DNA of 7,337 nt from Bacillota bacterium (GTDB lineage: Bacteria > Bacillota > Clostridia > Peptostreptococcales > Anaerovoracaceae). The translations under genes were made by a program, and so were the position numbers. The stretch spans positions 1 to 7,337 of the forward strand of contig JAFOGM010000216.1 in NCBI GenBank assembly GCA_017386805.1, in the 5' to 3' direction. Under the pieces are notes generated by a model. The model saw only the letters and a program-made list of their open reading frames with translations. It did not search any database and was not told the origin of the DNA. Positions within the stretch are counted from its first letter, which is position 1, and each line of letters starts with the position of its first letter. This document shows, piece by piece, positions 5,865-7,337 of the stretch.

Positions 5865-6686
5865 ATGGAAAAAAGAACGGCTATAAAACTGAATACGAGA
5901 CGTGATCCCCGATTGGACATTCTTCGCGGAATTACTCTGGTCAGCATGATCATCTATCACGGCTGTTGGGACCTGGTGTATCTTCTGGGCTTCGATTGGG
6001 ACTGGTATAAGGGGACAGGCGCCTGGCTCTGGCAGCAGTCCATTTGTTGGACATTCATTCTGCTATCGGGTTATTGTTGGTCCATGGGACGTCATCACCT
6101 GAAGCGCGGACTTATGACCTTTTGTGCAGGTCTTTTGGTGTCGCTGGTGACCATCGTTGCCATGCCGTCATCCATGATCCTCTGCGGCGTACTGACACTG
6201 TTGGGTTCTGCAGCGCTTTTCATGATCCTTCTGGATCCTGTGCTGAGAAGAGTCGATTGGAGAATTGGTCTGGGGTTAAGCTTTTTATTATTCTTCGTTT
6301 TTCGAAGTGTGAATCAAGGTTGGCTGGGGTTGAGCCTGGGAGGAAAAATCGGCGGCATCGCTCTGATGGAACTTCCCGAATCTTTGTATCAAATGGGACT
6401 CATCGGCGCCTGGATCGGATTCATGCCGCGGAACTTTTTCTCCACGGACTATTTCTCGATCCTTCCCTGGTTCTTCCTGTTCTGCGCCGGATATTTCCTG
6501 CGAAAAAAGACCGAAGCCCAGGCAACCGGCCGTCCGGCCGCAAGTCAAAGCGAAGCGGTTGCCGCAGGAGAACAGGGGATCCTGAGCAGATCACTGCAGT
6601 GGATGGGTCGCCATTCGTTATTGGTGTATCTGATCCATCAGCCGGCGCTGTACGGACTGTGTATGGTAATTTCGTTGATTATGTAA
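5865..6686 (+). CDS. DUF1624/HGSNAT-like multipass membrane acyltransferase
   Basis: From ATG 5865 this is a 273-aa integral membrane protein of the heparan-alpha-glucosaminide N-acetyltransferase-like (DUF1624) group, which is thought to move acetyl groups across the membrane to sugars; the substrate here is unknown. Family marks: RLDILRGITLVSMIIYHGCWDL (16-37) with His32, probably the counterpart of the family's active histidine; FILLSGYCWSMGR (64-76); CGVLTLLGSA (107-116); DYFSILPWFFLFCAGYFL (195-212); and GRHSLLVYLIHQPALYG (248-264). Roughly seven to eight helices. A hydrophilic Ala/Glu-rich linker (about 213-240) precedes the last helix. Start choice is the weak point: 5865 follows an extended -10 and gives the usual N-terminal length before LDILRG, but no Shine-Dalgarno is present. 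Alternatives are TTG 5847, with AAAAGGA 6 nt upstream, or ATG 5841; the frame is open back to 5748. Codon use is more mixed than in the liv genes. Confidence 0.85.
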   Translation: MEKRTAIKLNTRRDPRLDILRGITLVSMIIYHGCWDLVYLLGFDWDWYKGTGAWLWQQSICWTFILLSGYCWSMGRHHLKRGLMTFCAGLLVSLVTIVAMPSSMILCGVLTLLGSAALFMILLDPVLRRVDWRIGLGLSFLLFFVFRSVNQGWLGLSLGGKIGGIALMELPESLYQMGLIGAWIGFMPRNFFSTDYFSILPWFFLFCAGYFLRKKTEAQATGRPAASQSEAVAAGEQGILSRSLQWMGRHSLLVYLIHQPALYGLCMVISLIM

Positions 6687-6721
6687 AAAATCCCGGATTC
6701 ATTTGTGAATCCGGGATTTTT
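6686..6721. terminator. Bidirectional terminator between convergent genes
   Basis: A perfect 16-bp stem (6686-6701 with 6706-6721; core TCCCGGATTCA) closes the loop TTTG. The 3' arm ends in TTTTT for the + strand and the 5' arm supplies the T-run for the - strand. It starts on the last base of the acyltransferase stop codon and lies 21 nt beyond the stop of the convergent gene. Confidence 0.93.
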
Positions 6722-6742
6722 AATTTCCTTCGGGTGAAAAAC

Positions 6743-7337
6743 TTATTGGATATCCTTTACGGTATAGCGATTTGCGTCTTCCGCTTTGGCGCGATCCAAT
6801 TGGAAATCGATGATTTTTTGATGAAATTCATTTTTCATGGTTATGGTCTCGAATTCGTTGATGACGGTGACGAAGTCGTAGCTTCTGCGAAGAAGATCAG
6901 CTTTGATCAGCATCAATGTTTCGTCATCCACATCGCGATCGGGAAGTACCATCCATTTTTCCAACTGAGCAACGGCCAGACGGCGACAGCGGATTGCTCC
7001 GTACGTTTCCTGATTGTCATCGCAGGCCCAGGCTGCATGGAGAAGAGCAAAAAATGCAGTTTTATAGTGTTCTCCTTTCTTAGCCAGAAGAAACTGTCGG
7101 AAGAAATTCTGAGCCAGTGGATTCAAAAAGAGATTTCCGTCACATTCCTGATAAACGTGACTTTCCACAATGGCTTTAGTTATCGGTGTTTCCTTGGAAA
7201 TGTCAGAAGCTGCAAATCCGCAGTGAGGACAGACCTCAATCCAATGACGCATGGTGCTGCGCTGATGTTCCGCCGGTCGGGTATCCAGATCCGGGGCACC
7301 GAAGATACTGGTACTGCCGATTACGGACTGACTGGAC
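6743..7337 (-). CDS. Conserved hypothetical protein with CxxC pair, N-terminus outside window
   Basis: The minus-strand frame runs open from the right edge to TAA at 6743-6745, giving 197 visible residues; the true start lies beyond 7337. An ATG at 7252 opens a shorter frame, but the 28 codons before it are open and look coding (IFGAPDLDTRPAEHQRSTM), so it is probably internal. Visible parts: that segment, then WIEVCPHCGF with a CxxC pair (fragment residues 36-39) that may be half of a zinc site whose partner cysteines would be upstream, then a mostly helical region (FLLAKKGEHYKTAFFALLHAAWACDD) resembling a helical-repeat fold. The pattern reminds me of Bacillota proteins annotated as DUF2225 or as uncharacterised, but I cannot confirm the family. 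No signal peptide or membrane segment is visible, so probably cytoplasmic. It converges on the acyltransferase gene and shares its terminator. Confidence 0.8.
   Translation of the reverse strand, partial: SSQSVIGSTSIFGAPDLDTRPAEHQRSTMRHWIEVCPHCGFAASDISKETPITKAIVESHVYQECDGNLFLNPLAQNFFRQFLLAKKGEHYKTAFFALLHAAWACDDNQETYGAIRCRRLAVAQLEKWMVLPDRDVDDETLMLIKADLLRRSYDFVTVINEFETITMKNEFHQKIIDFQLDRAKAEDANRYTVKDIQ

Noticed and set aside
5729..5953. Minus-strand open frame over the liv terminator
   Set aside because: It covers the hairpin and the acyltransferase start, with no ribosome binding site; its apparent internal similarity comes from the inverted repeat.
1..7337. Mobile elements, CRISPR repeats, tRNA or rRNA genes
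   Set aside because: No transposase or integrase frame, no regularly spaced repeats, and no cloverleaf or rRNA-like sequence was seen on either strand.

Overview
The window looks like chromosomal DNA of a low-to-mid GC, probably strictly anaerobic member of the Bacillota, most likely class Clostridia. This rests on very strong AGGAGG-type ribosome binding sites, classical hairpin-plus-T-tract terminators, a lipoprotein (not periplasmic) type of solute-binding protein, and neighbour families common in that group (a TPM-like membrane protein tail and a DUF1624-type acyltransferase). Genus cannot be fixed from the sequence.

Layout. At the left edge (1-276, +) is the C-terminal end of a membrane protein with a glycine/serine-rich tail resembling TPM-domain proteins. 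It is followed by a bidirectional terminator (285-328) and a convergent gene for an unrecognised 132-aa three-helix membrane protein (347-745, -). From 746 to 981 lies a divergent control region with a promoter for the minus gene, a near-consensus promoter for the plus-strand operon (TTGACA, 18 bp, TGTTACAAT), an inverted repeat just upstream of its -35 box, and a leader hairpin.

The core (982-5722, +) is a complete five-gene high-affinity branched-chain amino acid type (LIV/HAAT) ABC transporter in the order livJ-livH-livM-livG-livF: lipoprotein solute receptor, two permeases and two ATPases. A perfect 16-bp terminator-like hairpin lies between livJ and livH, so the receptor can be made in excess of the membrane complex. 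livHMGF are packed with 13-14 nt gaps or a 14 nt overlap, each with a strong Shine-Dalgarno sequence, and end at a terminator (5756-5809).

Right of the operon is a gene for a DUF1624/HGSNAT-like multipass acyltransferase (5865-6686, +) whose best promoter puts transcription start on or next to its ATG, suggesting a leaderless mRNA. A 16-bp bidirectional terminator (6686-6721) separates it from a convergent conserved hypothetical gene with a CxxC pair (6743-7337, -) that runs off the right edge.

The transporter would capture branched-chain or related amino acids at the cell surface and import them using ATP; the flanking genes have no evident functional link to it. I did not find a clearly new system. 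The points most worth following are the leaderless start, the receptor/permease terminator, the repeated TTCAA/TTGAA elements in both liv control regions, and the divergent orphan membrane protein.
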